DNA of 64,000 nt from Cyanobium sp. NS01 (GCF_014280235.1 NZ_CP047940.1:434001-498000); one strand, 5' to 3'; counted from the first letter of the stretch, positions 46,276 to 55,928 are shown. Notes: generated by a model from the sequence alone, not told the origin. Made by a program: numbers and translations.

Positions 46276-47163
46276 TCAGATCTCGGCGGCGGCGCGCTCC
46301 ACCAGCCTTCTGGCCACGGCCTGGGTGCCGGTGTGCTGGTAGGTGTCGGTGAAGGCATCCAGGAAGGTGGCCAGCTGCTCGAAGCGTCCCTGCCAGGGCC
46401 CGAGGCTGCCCTCCAGGGCCTGCACGGCCTTCTGGCCGCTGAGGCCGAGGCTGCTCACGAAGCCCCCGGCCCAGCCCAGCCAGGAGTCGACCCCGCTCCG
46501 CAGGAAGCCCAGGTGGGCCTGCTCGCCGCGGCCGGGAATCAGCGGCGCCATGGCCCGGTAGCCCGGCAGCTGGTTCAGATCGCCGCTGCCCACCTGGCCG
46601 AGCAGATCGTCGAGGCGCTCCAGGGCCCGATCGCCCAGGGGCAGCAGGGCGTCGAAGCAGAGCATGGCCGCCATCCGCACCCGGGCCTCGCCGGCGTAGT
46701 CGGCCAGGGAGGCGCTGAAGTCGCCGAAGCTGTCTCCCGGCAGGCCATTCACCTGGGTGAAGGCCAGCAGCTCGGCCGACACCTTCAGGGCCAGGTCGGT
46801 GGCCTGCAGGGTGTCGCTGGCGGGGGTGAGGTTGGCCAGGCCCTTGACCAGGGGCAGGGCGGCGCCGATGTTGGCCGCCAGCCGCAGCCCACCGCTGGCC
46901 TTCTGGGAGCGGTTGACGGCGTCGTAGAGGCTGAGGGCGCGGCCATAGCCCTCATGGCGGGCGCGGCTGAGTGTGTCGGCGCGGGCACGCACCTGGGCGA
47001 TCAGCTGGGGATCGCTGCTGCCCAGCACCTCGGCGATCAGCAGCTCGGGCTGGGTGGTGTTCCGCCAGGTTCCCGGCACCAGGGTGCTGATGCCCTTGAG
47101 GGCCAGCACGGTGAGGTTGCGCCGGGGCAGGCGCTCCAGTCGTTCCAGAACAGTGCGGCTCAT
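46276..47163 (-). CDS. Unknown protein, coupled to the upstream membrane protein
   Basis: 295 residues, soluble and strongly helical with a basic N-terminus (MSRTVLERLERLPRRNLTVL). Recurrent features are RLAANIGAALPLVKGLANL, LADYAGEARVRMAAMLCFDA and a Gly-rich WLGWAGGFVSSLGLSG. I do not recognise a family. The start codon overlaps the stop of the gene at 47160-47717 (ATGA), so the two are translated together. Confidence 0.75.
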   Translation of the reverse strand: MSRTVLERLERLPRRNLTVLALKGISTLVPGTWRNTTQPELLIAEVLGSSDPQLIAQVRARADTLSRARHEGYGRALSLYDAVNRSQKASGGLRLAANIGAALPLVKGLANLTPASDTLQATDLALKVSAELLAFTQVNGLPGDSFGDFSASLADYAGEARVRMAAMLCFDALLPLGDRALERLDDLLGQVGSGDLNQLPGYRAMAPLIPGRGEQAHLGFLRSGVDSWLGWAGGFVSSLGLSGQKAVQALEGSLGPWQGRFEQLATFLDAFTDTYQHTGTQAVARRLVERAAAEI

Positions 47164-47717
47164 GCGGGGTTCGGGGCGGGATCGAGCGCCGGCCGGGCCG
47201 GTTTGAGGGCCTGGCGGGTTCCCTTGGGCTGGGGCAGGGCGGCCAGGCCGGGCAGGTCGAAGGCTTCCAGTAGCTCATGGCGCTGGGTGAGGTCCAGCCC
47301 CTTCTCCTGGCCGATCACCTTCACCTGGAAGCGCTCGGCCACCAGCAGGGCACTGGCCTGCTGGCCCTGCTCCACCAGGGGCCAGCCCTTGAGGCTGTCG
47401 GCGCTGCTCCGGAACTTCTCACGCGCCTCAGGCGCCGTGGTGGTGTCGGAGATGGCCAGCAGGGCCAGGGCCTCACCACCCTGCTTGAGGCGGGCCTGGC
47501 TGAAGCCCCGCTTCTCCTGGGTGAACACCAGCTCCTCGCCGGGTCCGGGGGTGGGAAACAGGCGGTTGAAGGCGCTGCCGTTCACCACGGCGCTGGTGGG
47601 GATGTCGCCCACCGTGACGCCGGGCATCCACTGCGAGAACGGCAGCAGCAGCAGGCCCGCGATCAGGAGTGCGGAGCCCAGAACCAGGGCAAGGCCCAAG
47701 CGCAGCAGGCGGGACAT
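47160..47717 (-). CDS. Membrane-anchored or exported protein, unknown
   Basis: 185 residues from ATG 47717. An N-terminal hydrophobic segment (MSRLLRLGLALVLGSALLIA, to residue 27) is followed by a soluble domain with GEELVFTQEKRGFSQARLKQ, LALLAISDTT and a Pro-rich end. The hydrophobic N-terminus could be a signal peptide or an anchor. It overlaps the next gene by four bases. A long frame upstream of this ATG is an antisense shadow of the peptidase gene. No family recognised. Confidence 0.75.
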   Translation of the reverse strand: MSRLLRLGLALVLGSALLIAGLLLLPFSQWMPGVTVGDIPTSAVVNGSAFNRLFPTPGPGEELVFTQEKRGFSQARLKQGGEALALLAISDTTTAPEAREKFRSSADSLKGWPLVEQGQQASALLVAERFQVKVIGQEKGLDLTQRHELLEAFDLPGLAALPQPKGTRQALKPARPALDPAPNPA

Positions 47718-47788
47718 GGCGAGCAGTGATGAGGCTGAACTGTTGCTAGTCGTCGCCAGGCCACCTGTCCGGGTGCCGGCTGGAGTCG

Positions 47789-49738
47789 TCACGCAAAGTG
47801 ACGCCTGAAGAAGGCCTCCGTGGCCTCCAGCACCTGCACCTGCACGCTGCCGCTGCGGAAACCATGGCCTTCGCCGGCGAAGCGGTGCACCTCCACCGGC
47901 ACTCCCCGGGCTTCCAGGGCGGCGGCCATGCTGTCGGTCTGCTCGGGTGGCACCACGGTGTCCTCCAGGCCCTGAAAGAAGATCACCGGGCAGTGGATCT
48001 GCCCGGCGTGCTCCAAGGGCGACCTGGCGCGATAGGTGGCTTCGGCTGCGGGCCAGGGGCCGATCAGCCCATCGAGGTAGCGCGCCTCGAAGCGATGGCT
48101 CTGCCGGGCCAGGGCCGCCGGATCGGCAACGCCGTAACGGCTTGCCCCCGCCTGGAACACCTCGGTGAAACAGAGGGCTGCCAGGGCCGTGAAGCCACCG
48201 GCGCTGCCGCCCTCGATGGCAATCCGCTCGCGGCTGGCCGCGGCTGCGGCCACGAGGGCCTCGGCGGCGGCGGCGCAGTCGGCCACATCCACCACGCCCC
48301 ACTGGCCATCGAGCCGCTCCCGGTAGGCGCGGCCGAAACCGGTGGAGCCGCCGTAGTTCACATCCACCACCCCCCAGCCGCGGCTGGTCCAGAACTGGAT
48401 GGCCAGCTGCAGGCCCCGGCGGGCCATGCCGGTGGGGCCGCTGTGGCCCTTCACCAGCAGGGGGGAAGCAGCCGTGGCGCCCCCCCTGGGCGGGTGGAAC
48501 CAGGCATGGGTGCGGGCCCCGCCGTGGCCCTCGAACCAGAGGGCCTGGGGTGGATCGATCTGCTCGGCCTTGAGGGGGGCGGGGGCCGCGGCAGTGTGGC
48601 GCCAGCTGCCGCCGGCCAGCTCCAGCTCCAGCAAACCCTGCGGGGTGGTGGGATTGGCAGCCAGGGCCAGCACGGAGCCAGCGGCGGCATCCAGGCCCGC
48701 CAGATCGTCAAACGGCATGGCCAGGGGCTGCCAGGCCGCGGCGCTGCCGGCCTTGGGGCCCTCGAGGGCCACCTGGCCCAGTTCCCAGCTGCCGGAGCGG
48801 CAGGCCGCCGCCACCAGCACGGACCCATCCCAGGCGGTGGTGCGCAGGCCGCTCACCCATTGCGGCAGGGCGAACTCGGCCTGCAGCGGCAGCAGCGGCT
48901 GCCAGCGCGGCGGCCCCGGCTGGGCGGTGTCGAGCCGCTGCAGGTTCCACCAGCCGCTCTCATCCGAGGCCACCACCAGCGCGTGGGGGCCGATCCAGAG
49001 GGGCTGGAACACCGAGATCCCCCGGGGATCGCCAGGTCCCGAACCCGCCACGACGCGCGGCTGCAGCAGCGTTCCCTGCCCATCCAGTTCCGCCAGCCAC
49101 AGCTGGCTGCGCTGCCAGGGCATGAACGGCTGCTGCCACTCCACCCAGGCGAGCTGGCCCCCATCGGGACTCAGGCAGGGGTAGGCGCAGAAGTCCTCGG
49201 CCTGGTGGAGCGGCAGGGGCAGGTGGCCTCCTGGCTGGTCGCCAGCCAGGGGGCCCGGCAGGGGCACGCTCACCAGCTGGTCGCGGCCGTCCTGCTCCAG
49301 CACCCCGATCCAGCGCCGGCGCCCCTGGTCGATCAGACCATCGGCGAGGACGGCAGCTTCCGCTCCGGAGCCATCGCCCCGGTCAGGCGGGGTGAGGCGC
49401 CGTGGTTCCGCCAGGGGGCGTCCCGAGGCCGGATCGAGGGGCAGGTGCCAGAGGCAGCGATCCCCGTCGTGCACGAACACCAGATCCCCGCCAGCGATGG
49501 CATAGGCCCCGCCGCCGTAGCCATGCAGGCGACTGCGCAGGTTCCAGGGCGGCGGGGTGAGCTCGCTCACCGGTCCCGTGTCGCCGCAACGCAACATGAG
49601 AGTGGTGCGCCCCTGTTCCTGGGGCCGCTGCTCCAGCCAGAGCCGATGCGGGCCCCAGAGCCGGGGCTCCAGAAAACCGGCGGTGCGGCCCACCGCGGTT
49701 GCCGCCGGCAGGGAGTCAGGGACCTGGCGGGGGGTCAA
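47789..49738 (-). CDS. S9 family (prolyl oligopeptidase-type) serine peptidase
   Basis: 649 residues from a TTG at 49738 (MTPRQVPDSLPAATAVGRTA). The N-terminal part is a beta-propeller. The C-terminal alpha/beta hydrolase domain has the nucleophile in IEGGSAGGFTALAA, the aspartate in FFQGLEDTVVPPEQ and the histidine in AGEGHGF, in the right order. YGGSTGFGRAYRERLDGQWG is typical of dipeptidyl/acylaminoacyl peptidases. No signal peptide, so cytoplasmic. It diverges from def with 64 bases between the starts. Confidence 0.92.
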   Translation of the reverse strand: MTPRQVPDSLPAATAVGRTAGFLEPRLWGPHRLWLEQRPQEQGRTTLMLRCGDTGPVSELTPPPWNLRSRLHGYGGGAYAIAGGDLVFVHDGDRCLWHLPLDPASGRPLAEPRRLTPPDRGDGSGAEAAVLADGLIDQGRRRWIGVLEQDGRDQLVSVPLPGPLAGDQPGGHLPLPLHQAEDFCAYPCLSPDGGQLAWVEWQQPFMPWQRSQLWLAELDGQGTLLQPRVVAGSGPGDPRGISVFQPLWIGPHALVVASDESGWWNLQRLDTAQPGPPRWQPLLPLQAEFALPQWVSGLRTTAWDGSVLVAAACRSGSWELGQVALEGPKAGSAAAWQPLAMPFDDLAGLDAAAGSVLALAANPTTPQGLLELELAGGSWRHTAAAPAPLKAEQIDPPQALWFEGHGGARTHAWFHPPRGGATAASPLLVKGHSGPTGMARRGLQLAIQFWTSRGWGVVDVNYGGSTGFGRAYRERLDGQWGVVDVADCAAAAEALVAAAAASRERIAIEGGSAGGFTALAALCFTEVFQAGASRYGVADPAALARQSHRFEARYLDGLIGPWPAAEATYRARSPLEHAGQIHCPVIFFQGLEDTVVPPEQTDSMAAALEARGVPVEVHRFAGEGHGFRSGSVQVQVLEATEAFFRRHFA

Positions 49739-49802
49739 GGGGCTTGCTCCGGACTGCAGGGCCTGTCGCCCTAAACTGACATCAACTTCACAGGAAGGGG
49801 CC

Positions 49803-50408
49803 TTGGCTCGCAGCTTCGCCCAGATGGCGCGCTCGGCGGAACGCAACAGCCGTACGGTTCAGGTGCCCAAGGAGGCCCTGGACGAACCTCCCCTGCAGAT
49901 TCACACCCTGGGCGATGCCGTGCTGCGCACGCCGGCCAAGCGCATCAGCAAGGTGGATGAATCGGTGCGAGAGCTGGCCCGCAACATGCTGCGCAGCATG
50001 TACACCGCCAAGGGGATCGGCCTGGCTGCTCCCCAGGTGGGGGTGCACAGGCAGCTGCTGGTGATCGATCTCGATCCCGAAAACCCGGCCACGCCGCCGC
50101 TGGTGCTGATCAATCCCGAGATCCGCTCCTTCGGCGGTGCCATCGACACCTACGAGGAGGGCTGCCTGAGCATTCCAGGCGTCTATCTCAATGTTGTGCG
50201 CCCTGCCGCGGCGGAGGTGAGCTTCCGCGATGAGATGGGACGGCCCCAGAAGCTCAACACCGATGGGCTGCTGGCGCGCTGCATCCAGCACGAGATGGAT
50301 CACCTCAACGGGGTGTTGTTCGTGGATCGCGTCACCGATGAGCTCAGCCTCACTGAGGAGCTCCAGCAGAAGGGCTTCGACCGCCAAGCCGTTCACCCGA
50401 TCCGCTGA
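49803..50408 (+). CDS. def: Peptide deformylase
   Basis: 201 residues from a TTG at 49803 (MARSFAQMARSAERNS, the usual cyanobacterial start); ATG 49824 is the alternative. Removes the formyl group from new proteins. All three motifs: GIGLAAPQVG, EEGCLSIPG with the metal cysteine, and IQHEMDHLNGVLF with the metal histidines and catalytic glutamate. The small membrane protein gene begins six bases after its stop. Confidence 0.97.
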   Translation: MARSFAQMARSAERNSRTVQVPKEALDEPPLQIHTLGDAVLRTPAKRISKVDESVRELARNMLRSMYTAKGIGLAAPQVGVHRQLLVIDLDPENPATPPLVLINPEIRSFGGAIDTYEEGCLSIPGVYLNVVRPAAAEVSFRDEMGRPQKLNTDGLLARCIQHEMDHLNGVLFVDRVTDELSLTEELQQKGFDRQAVHPIR

Positions 50409-50414
50409 CAGCCC

Positions 50415-50615
50415 ATGCCGATGAAGCCCCTGGCCGGGATCTTTCTGGCCCTGGCCTGCCTGCTGGGCATTGCCGCCACAGGCTCCGTGTTCGAGCTGGC
50501 CTATGGCGATCCTGATCTGGGAATCACCCCCACCCGCTGGATTCTGGGCATGAGCGCCCCTGGCACCCTGGCGGCGCTGCTGGTGGCGATCCGCATCAAT
50601 CGCCCAGCGCCCTGA
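50415..50615 (+). CDS. Small two-span membrane protein, unknown
   Basis: 66 residues with two hydrophobic segments (LAGIFLALACLLGIAATGSV and APGTLAALLVAI) joined by an acidic loop (YGDPDLG) and TPTRWILGMS. Start ATG 50415, or 50421 two codons later. Directly behind def, so probably co-transcribed. The pattern is a convincing membrane protein, but I know no function. Confidence 0.7.
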   Translation: MPMKPLAGIFLALACLLGIAATGSVFELAYGDPDLGITPTRWILGMSAPGTLAALLVAIRINRPAP

Positions 50616-50706
50616 ACGGGTGGCTTTCGGCTCAAGCCTCTCTTGAGGGCCGAACAGCCTTCGCTCTGGCCCCCGCCCCTGGTGCCCCGGGGCCTGGCTG
50701 CATACC

Positions 50707-51381
50707 ATGACCATCGTTCTGGTCCGAGCTGTGATGGAGATGTCCGCACTGCCCCCTTTCCAGGCTCGTCTGCTGAGCAGCGCCCTGGCCCTGGTCGGTG
50801 CCGCGGCCCTCGGCCCGGTTGCCCCGCCGGCAGTTGCGGCGTCCCTGTTCGAGGCCACTGAGGTGAACCCCCAGAGTTTCGTGCTGGTGGCTGCGCCGAT
50901 CGGCAACGGTGAGCGGGCCCAGCTCAACATCTACGAGCAGATCCGCGACACCCGCCCTTGCTTCGCCTTGAGCGGCTCCCAGCCGGCTCTGGTGGAACCT
51001 CTGCTGTCCAGCTTCGACTTCACCGGCATCTGCGGCCGCTTCCTCGATGCCAATGGCTACTCCCTGCGGGTGGGTGGCTCCGATCTCGGCTCCGGCTACC
51101 GCCTCAGCGTGATTCGCAGCAATGGCGACAACCTGCTCCTGGCGGTGCCCACCAAGGCGGGGGTGGGTCCTGAAATGGTGGTGGCCCGCACCCAGGGCCC
51201 CGGCAGCGGCTTTCTGCAGCTCGTGTTTGAGCCAGGCTGGGGGCTGAAGCGTCGTGCTTTCCAGGGCCGCCGGCTCGGCCATATCTACCTCTACCGCGAC
51301 ACCTGGCCGGGCGAGGTGGCCGACCAGCCGAGCGCTCCTGAAGAGCCTCCCCTTGAGGCCTTGCCTCCCGCCGATGGCTGA
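50707..51381 (+). CDS. Secreted DUF3747-like protein
   Basis: 224 residues from ATG 50707; ATG at 50734 or 50740 would give a cleaner signal peptide (hydrophobic [15 protein letters not shown], cleavage after AVAAS). The exported domain has [34 protein letters not shown] and [19 protein letters not shown], the pattern I associate with the cyanobacterial DUF3747 family. Function unknown. Two cysteines could pair in the periplasm. The tail is Pro/Glu-rich. Confidence 0.83.
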   Translation: MTIVLVRAVMEMSALPPFQARLLSSALALVGAAALGPVAPPAVAASLFEATEVNPQSFVLVAAPIGNGERAQLNIYEQIRDTRPCFALSGSQPALVEPLLSSFDFTGICGRFLDANGYSLRVGGSDLGSGYRLSVIRSNGDNLLLAVPTKAGVGPEMVVARTQGPGSGFLQLVFEPGWGLKRRAFQGRRLGHIYLYRDTWPGEVADQPSAPEEPPLEALPPADG

Positions 51382-51437
51382 CACCCCCCTGGGGGGGCTT
51401 GCTACGCTCAACAACTCTGTGCCAGCGCTCCCGCTTC

Positions 51438-51608
51438 ATGACCCAGGTCACCGTCGGCGAAAACGAAGGAATCGAATCGGCGCTGCGCCGGTTCAAGCGC
51501 CAGGTGTCCAAGGCGGGCATCTTTGCCGACCTCAAGCGGCTCCGCCACCACGAGACCCCCACCGAGAAGTACAAGCGCAAGGCCCAGCAGCGCCGCCGCC
51601 GTCGCTGA
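51438..51608 (+). CDS. rpsU: 30S ribosomal protein S21
   Basis: 56 residues from ATG 51438. Basic protein with [40 protein letters not shown] and a run of arginines at the end, the standard S21 form. S21 helps in mRNA start-site selection. It is 56 bases downstream of the DUF3747 gene. A short C-run/G-run inverted repeat (51384-51397) lies between them but lacks a T tail. Confidence 0.97.
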   Translation: MTQVTVGENEGIESALRRFKRQVSKAGIFADLKRLRHHETPTEKYKRKAQQRRRRR

Positions 51609-51701
51609 TCGGCCCGGCCAGGCCCGAAACGGGTACAAACACTGGTTTCGCTCAGTCCGCGCAGCGATCAGGCTGGGTTGATTCCCCCTGAGGTGCCTGC
51701 C

Positions 51702-51860
51702 ATGGCTGCTTCATTCCTGGTTCGGATGCGTGCCTTTGCCCTCTGGTTCGGCGACAGCCTGGGCCACGCCCTCGGCAACCCTGACGAGGAGCGCCGTTTC
51801 CAGCCCCCGCTGGTGGGCGTCCAGCCCTATGGCGATCGCCCCTGCCGCGCCGTTCGCTGA
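51702..51860 (+). CDS. 52-residue protein, unknown
   Basis: From ATG 51702: MAASFLVRMRAFALWFGDSL, then GHALGNPDEERRFQPPLVGV and a basic end (YGDRPCRAVR). An amphipathic N-terminal helix followed by a Pro-rich motif. It sits between rpsU and the convergent comM. The even codon pattern and compact layout suggest a real small protein. No family recognised. Confidence 0.6.
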   Translation: MAASFLVRMRAFALWFGDSLGHALGNPDEERRFQPPLVGVQPYGDRPCRAVR

Positions 51861-51887
51861 ACCCTTGAGGGAGCCCTGGCCGGGGCC

Positions 51888-53441
51888 TCAGGCCCCGCCA
51901 AGCCCCTCAAAACTGCGGTAGGTCAGCGCTTCCGCCACGGCTGCCGCCGGGATGCGCTGCCGGGCCTCCAGATCGCAGATGGTCTGAGCCACCCGCAGCA
52001 CCCGCTCGCCGCCTCGGGCGGTGAGCTTTCTGTGCGCCAGGGCGGCCTCCCAGAGGTCGAGGGCGGCGCTCTCCAGTTGCAGCACTTGGGGCAGCTGCTG
52101 GGCGGGCAGCCGGCCATTGCTGAGGCCCCCTGGATTGCGCAGTGTCATGCGCTGGCGCGCCGCCTCCACCCGTGCGGCCACCTGGTCACTGGCCTCGACC
52201 CCGTGGTTGCTGTGTCCTGCCGGGGCTGGGCCGCGGTAGGGCACCACCAGGCTTGAGGCCTCAGGGCGGCGCATCACCACCTGGAGGTCGAGGCGATCCA
52301 GCAGCGGTCCTGAGAGGCGCTGCCAGTAGCGCAGACGGGCCGCCTCGCCGCAGCTGCACTCCCGGTCGGGGTCGCCGAACCAACCGCAGCTGCAGGGATT
52401 GGTGGCCGCCACCAGGCTGATGGCGCAGGGGAAGCGGGTGCGCTGGCGCAGCCGGTGGATCCAGATCTCGCCCTCTTCAAGGGGCTGGCGCAGCAGGTCG
52501 AGCACCGAGCGCCTGAACTCGGTGAGCTCATCAAGAAAGAGCACCCCGTGGTGGGCCAGGGCCAGCTCGCCGGGGCGGGGGACGCTGCCGCCGCCCACCA
52601 GGGCTGCCCCTGAACAGCTGTGGTGCGGGCTGCGAAACGGCCGCTGCCGTATCAGGCCGTCCCCTTCCCCCAGCAGGCCAGCCACCGAATGGATGCGGGT
52701 GAGCTCCAGCGCTTCGGAGCGCTGCAGCGGTGGCAGCAACCCCGGCAGGCAGCGGGCCAGCATGGTCTTGCCACTGCCGGGTGGGCCCACCAGCAACAGA
52801 TGGTGCCCGCCGGCGGCGGCGATCTCCAGGGCTCGGCGGCCATGGGGCTGGCCCTGCACCTGCGCCAGGTCGGTGCCGCCGCCGAGACGAGAGGCCTGGC
52901 CGGCACCGGGTGCCGCGGCTGGGGGGGCCTCGCCCCCCTGCACCAGGGCCACGGCGCTGCGCAGGTCGGTGGCCCCCCACACCGGCAGCCCGCTCACCAG
53001 GGCGGCCTCGCCGGCATTGGCGGCCGGCAGCAGCAGCCCCCGGGCTCCCGCCCGCCGGGCCTCCAGGGCCACGCAGAGCAGCCCCCGCACCGGCCGCAGG
53101 CCGCCGTCGAGGCCCAGTTCCCCCACACTCCACAGGCCCTCGACCAGCCGGGCCTCCAGTTGGCCGCTGGCCAGCAGCAGCCCGAGGGCGATCGGCAGGT
53201 CGAGCCCCGGCCCCTGTTTCGGCAGATCGGCTGGCGCCAGGTTCACCACCACGCGGCTCAGGGGCACCCGAAAGCCGCTGTGGCGGAGGGCCGAACGCAC
53301 CCGTTCCCGCGATTCCTGCACGGCGGCGTCGGCCAGGCCCACCATCTGGAGCGCCGGCAGCCCGGGCCCGATGTCCACCTCCACGGTCACCTGCCGGGCC
53401 TCCAGGCCCCGCAGCGCCGCGCTGCTGCAGCGTGCCAACAT
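51888..53441 (-). CDS. comM: YifB/ComM-family Mg-chelatase-like AAA+ ATPase
   Basis: 517 residues, usual length for the family. The N-terminal lon-protease-like fold domain has GLPALQMVGLADAAVQESRE and VVNLAPADLPKQG. The central AAA+ domain has Walker A GPPGSGKTMLARCLPGLLPP and Walker B VLFLDELTEF, then the RFPCAISLVAATNPCSCGW zinc-like loop. ComM is a branch-migration helicase aiding natural transformation. The stop codon lies inside a perfect inverted repeat (51882-51896). Confidence 0.95.
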   Translation of the reverse strand: MLARCSSAALRGLEARQVTVEVDIGPGLPALQMVGLADAAVQESRERVRSALRHSGFRVPLSRVVVNLAPADLPKQGPGLDLPIALGLLLASGQLEARLVEGLWSVGELGLDGGLRPVRGLLCVALEARRAGARGLLLPAANAGEAALVSGLPVWGATDLRSAVALVQGGEAPPAAAPGAGQASRLGGGTDLAQVQGQPHGRRALEIAAAGGHHLLLVGPPGSGKTMLARCLPGLLPPLQRSEALELTRIHSVAGLLGEGDGLIRQRPFRSPHHSCSGAALVGGGSVPRPGELALAHHGVLFLDELTEFRRSVLDLLRQPLEEGEIWIHRLRQRTRFPCAISLVAATNPCSCGWFGDPDRECSCGEAARLRYWQRLSGPLLDRLDLQVVMRRPEASSLVVPYRGPAPAGHSNHGVEASDQVAARVEAARQRMTLRNPGGLSNGRLPAQQLPQVLQLESAALDLWEAALAHRKLTARGGERVLRVAQTICDLEARQRIPAAAVAEALTYRSFEGLGGA

Positions 53442-53464
53442 CGCCTTGGATCAACTGAACGGCA

Positions 53465-53854
53465 GTGCCACCGGTGTCCCATCCGCCCTCCCAGAGCGCC
53501 AGTTCGGCCGAGCCCGTGGCCGACACGATCTTCGGCCGCATCCTGCGGGGCGAGATTCCCTGTGACGCCGTCTACGACGACGCCCTGTGCCTGGCCTTTC
53601 GCGACGTGTCCCCCCAGGCGCCCGTGCACGTGCTGGTGATTCCCCGCCAGCCGATCGTCTCGCTGGCCTCGGCTGAGGCCGAGGACGCCCCGCTGCTGGG
53701 GCACCTGTTGGTGGTGGCGGCCAGGGTGGCGCGGCAGCAGGGGCTCACGGGCTTTCGCACCGTGATCAACAGCGGGCCGGAAGCCGGCCAGACCGTGTTT
53801 CATCTCCATGTGCACGTGATCGGGGGGCGGCCCCTCGCCTGGCCTCCCGGCTGA
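53465..53854 (+). CDS. HIT-family nucleotide-binding protein
   Basis: 129 residues, GTG start, with a short Ser/Pro lead; ADTIFGRILRGEIPCDAVYD is the real domain start. The HIT motif is HLHVHVIGG at the end, and NSGPEAGQTVFHLH is the usual approach. Members hydrolyse nucleotidyl bonds of small nucleotides (HINT/PKCI-like). Divergent from comM, 23 bases between the starts. Confidence 0.94.
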   Translation: MPPVSHPPSQSASSAEPVADTIFGRILRGEIPCDAVYDDALCLAFRDVSPQAPVHVLVIPRQPIVSLASAEAEDAPLLGHLLVVAARVARQQGLTGFRTVINSGPEAGQTVFHLHVHVIGGRPLAWPPG

Positions 53855-53894
53855 GCCCTGGCACCAGGCACAATTCGGAGATCTGTGCACCTCC

Positions 53895-55895
53895 ATGAAA
53901 CCCTTCCAGGCTCTTCGCCTTCAGCTGGGCCGGCTGCAACGGTTGGCGCAGCCCTACTTCCTGCCGGTGGAGGAGACGCGCAGCTGGCAGTTTCTGCTGC
54001 TGGTGGTGGCCCTGGTCGCCGTGGTCGTCGGCCTCACCCTGCTGCTGCTCACCGGCACCGTGGCCCTCACGGGTGCCCTGATTCCCGAGCTGCGCAGTCG
54101 CTTCCTGCCGGGCGTGCCCGAGCAGGTGGCGTCGCTGTGGCGCAGTCCCTTCGGTCCGGCCGTGATGGTGACCATGGCCGCCGGCCTGGGCTGCTTCGGC
54201 GCCTTCCGCAGCAAGCTGCGTCAGGGGCGCTGGTTGCCCTGGGTGCTGCTTGGCATCATCATCCTGTTGATCCTTGTGATCAATGGCATCAACGTTGGCA
54301 TCAGCTTCATTGCCCGCAATGTGGACAATGCCCTGGTGGGCTATGACCAGGAAAACTTCTGGAAAATTGTTGGAATCTACGCCTTCTGCCTGGTGCTCGC
54401 CTTGCCGATCAGGGCGATGCAGAGCTATCTCATTCCCAGGCTTGGCCTGCTATGGCGTGAATGGCTGAGCGGCAGGCTGCTGAATCGTTATCTCTCGAAT
54501 CGGGCCTATTACCTGCTCAATCCGAATGATGAGTCTGCTGAAGATATTGACAATCCTGACCAACGGATCTCCCAGGACACCGCCAGCTTTACTACCACCA
54601 GCCTGAGTGTGACGGTTGAGGTGATGTCGGCCCTGCTCACCTTCTTCAGCTTCATTGTGGTGCTGTGGAGCATCAGCTCCCAGCTGGCGCTGTGGTTGTT
54701 GATCTACTCGGTGGGCGGCACGGCGGTGATCGTGTTTGCCAGCCGAAAACTGGTGGCCTTGAACTTTCAGCAGTTGAAACTGGAGGCCGACTTCCGCTAC
54801 GGCCTGGTTCACATTCGAGACAATGCCGAATCGATTGCCTTCTACCGCGGAGAGAAGCAGGAATCGAGGGAGGCCGAGCGGCGGCTGGGTGGCGCCATTC
54901 GCAATTACAACCGCCTGATCATCTGGGAAGCACTCATCAGTGTGATCCAGCGCTCCTACGATTACTTCTCCCGCTTCCTCCCCTGGCTGGTGATCGCTCC
55001 GATCTACTTCGCCCGGGAGGTGGACTTCGGCGTGTTTGGCCAGGCGAGCATTGCCTTTTCGCAGGTGCTGTTCTCGGTCAGCTACATCGTCAACAACATC
55101 GACAGGCTGGCCTCTTTCTCCGCCTCGATCAGCCGGCTGGAGGGGTTCCAGGGAAAGGTGGAGGAGATCAGTGGTGCCATGGCGACCACCTTCACCGGGG
55201 AGTTCCTGACCGGGCAGGGCGTCCCTGGCGACTCCATCCTGGTGAGCCATGTGGACCTGGTGCCCCCCGGCACGGGCCGCACCCTGATCCACGACCTGAG
55301 CCTGGAGGTGGATCGCCATCAGCGCCTGCTGGTGGTGGGCCCTTCCGGCTGCGGCAAGACCTCCTTCCTGCGCCTGGTGAGTGGGCTGTGGCCCCCTGGG
55401 GCCGGCACGGTGCAGCGTCCTAAGGAAGGGGATCTCCTGTTCATCCCCCAGAAGCCCTACATGCTGCTCGGCAGCCTGCGGGAGCAGCTCTGCTACCCCC
55501 TGCCGGCGAATCGCTTCAGCGACGAACAGCTGCGGCATGTGCTCGATGAGGTGCGCCTGCCGGAGCTGGTGCACCGCTACCCCGACCTCGACATCAAGCA
55601 GGACTGGCCACGGCTGCTGTCCCTGGGTGAGCAGCAGCGGCTTGGCTTTGCCCGTCTGCTGCTGAACAGTCCGCGCTTCGTGGTGCTGGATGAGGCCACC
55701 AGCGCCCTGGATGTGGCCACCGAGCGCCACCTCTACGACCTGCTGCTGGAACGGGAGATGGCCTTCGTGAGTGTCGGTCACCGTCCCACGCTCACGGCCT
55801 TCCACGACACCGTGCTGGAGCTCGATGGCCAGGGCAACTGGCGGCTGTTGCCGGCGGCCGGCTATGACGTGGGCCAGCCTGCGAGCGGAGCCTGA
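53895..55895 (+). CDS. SbmA/BacA-type ABC transporter (membrane plus ATPase domains)
   Basis: 666 residues. Residues 1 to about 420 contain six or more membrane helices with an EYNRWLT-like region replaced here by GLLWREWLSGRLLNRYLSNR, and the conserved DNPDQRISQDTASFT. This identifies the ABC_membrane_2 (SbmA/BacA, ABC-D) family. The ATPase domain has Walker A GPSGCGKTS, signature LSLGEQQRLGFAR and Walker B FVVLDEATSALD. Relatives move peptides, vitamin B12 or fatty-acyl compounds; direction and substrate are not evident here. The HLIP gene starts 33 bases after its stop. Confidence 0.92.
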   Translation: MKPFQALRLQLGRLQRLAQPYFLPVEETRSWQFLLLVVALVAVVVGLTLLLLTGTVALTGALIPELRSRFLPGVPEQVASLWRSPFGPAVMVTMAAGLGCFGAFRSKLRQGRWLPWVLLGIIILLILVINGINVGISFIARNVDNALVGYDQENFWKIVGIYAFCLVLALPIRAMQSYLIPRLGLLWREWLSGRLLNRYLSNRAYYLLNPNDESAEDIDNPDQRISQDTASFTTTSLSVTVEVMSALLTFFSFIVVLWSISSQLALWLLIYSVGGTAVIVFASRKLVALNFQQLKLEADFRYGLVHIRDNAESIAFYRGEKQESREAERRLGGAIRNYNRLIIWEALISVIQRSYDYFSRFLPWLVIAPIYFAREVDFGVFGQASIAFSQVLFSVSYIVNNIDRLASFSASISRLEGFQGKVEEISGAMATTFTGEFLTGQGVPGDSILVSHVDLVPPGTGRTLIHDLSLEVDRHQRLLVVGPSGCGKTSFLRLVSGLWPPGAGTVQRPKEGDLLFIPQKPYMLLGSLREQLCYPLPANRFSDEQLRHVLDEVRLPELVHRYPDLDIKQDWPRLLSLGEQQRLGFARLLLNSPRFVVLDEATSALDVATERHLYDLLLEREMAFVSVGHRPTLTAFHDTVLELDGQGNWRLLPAAGYDVGQPASGA

Positions 55896-55928
55896 TGTCC
55901 GGCCCGCGTCGATGAGCACCTCAAAAGG

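Noticed and set aside
51882-51896. Perfect inverted repeat GGGGCC-TCA-GGCCCC as terminator
   Set aside because: It contains the comM stop codon and lacks a T run on either strand. In such G+C-rich DNA it may be chance.
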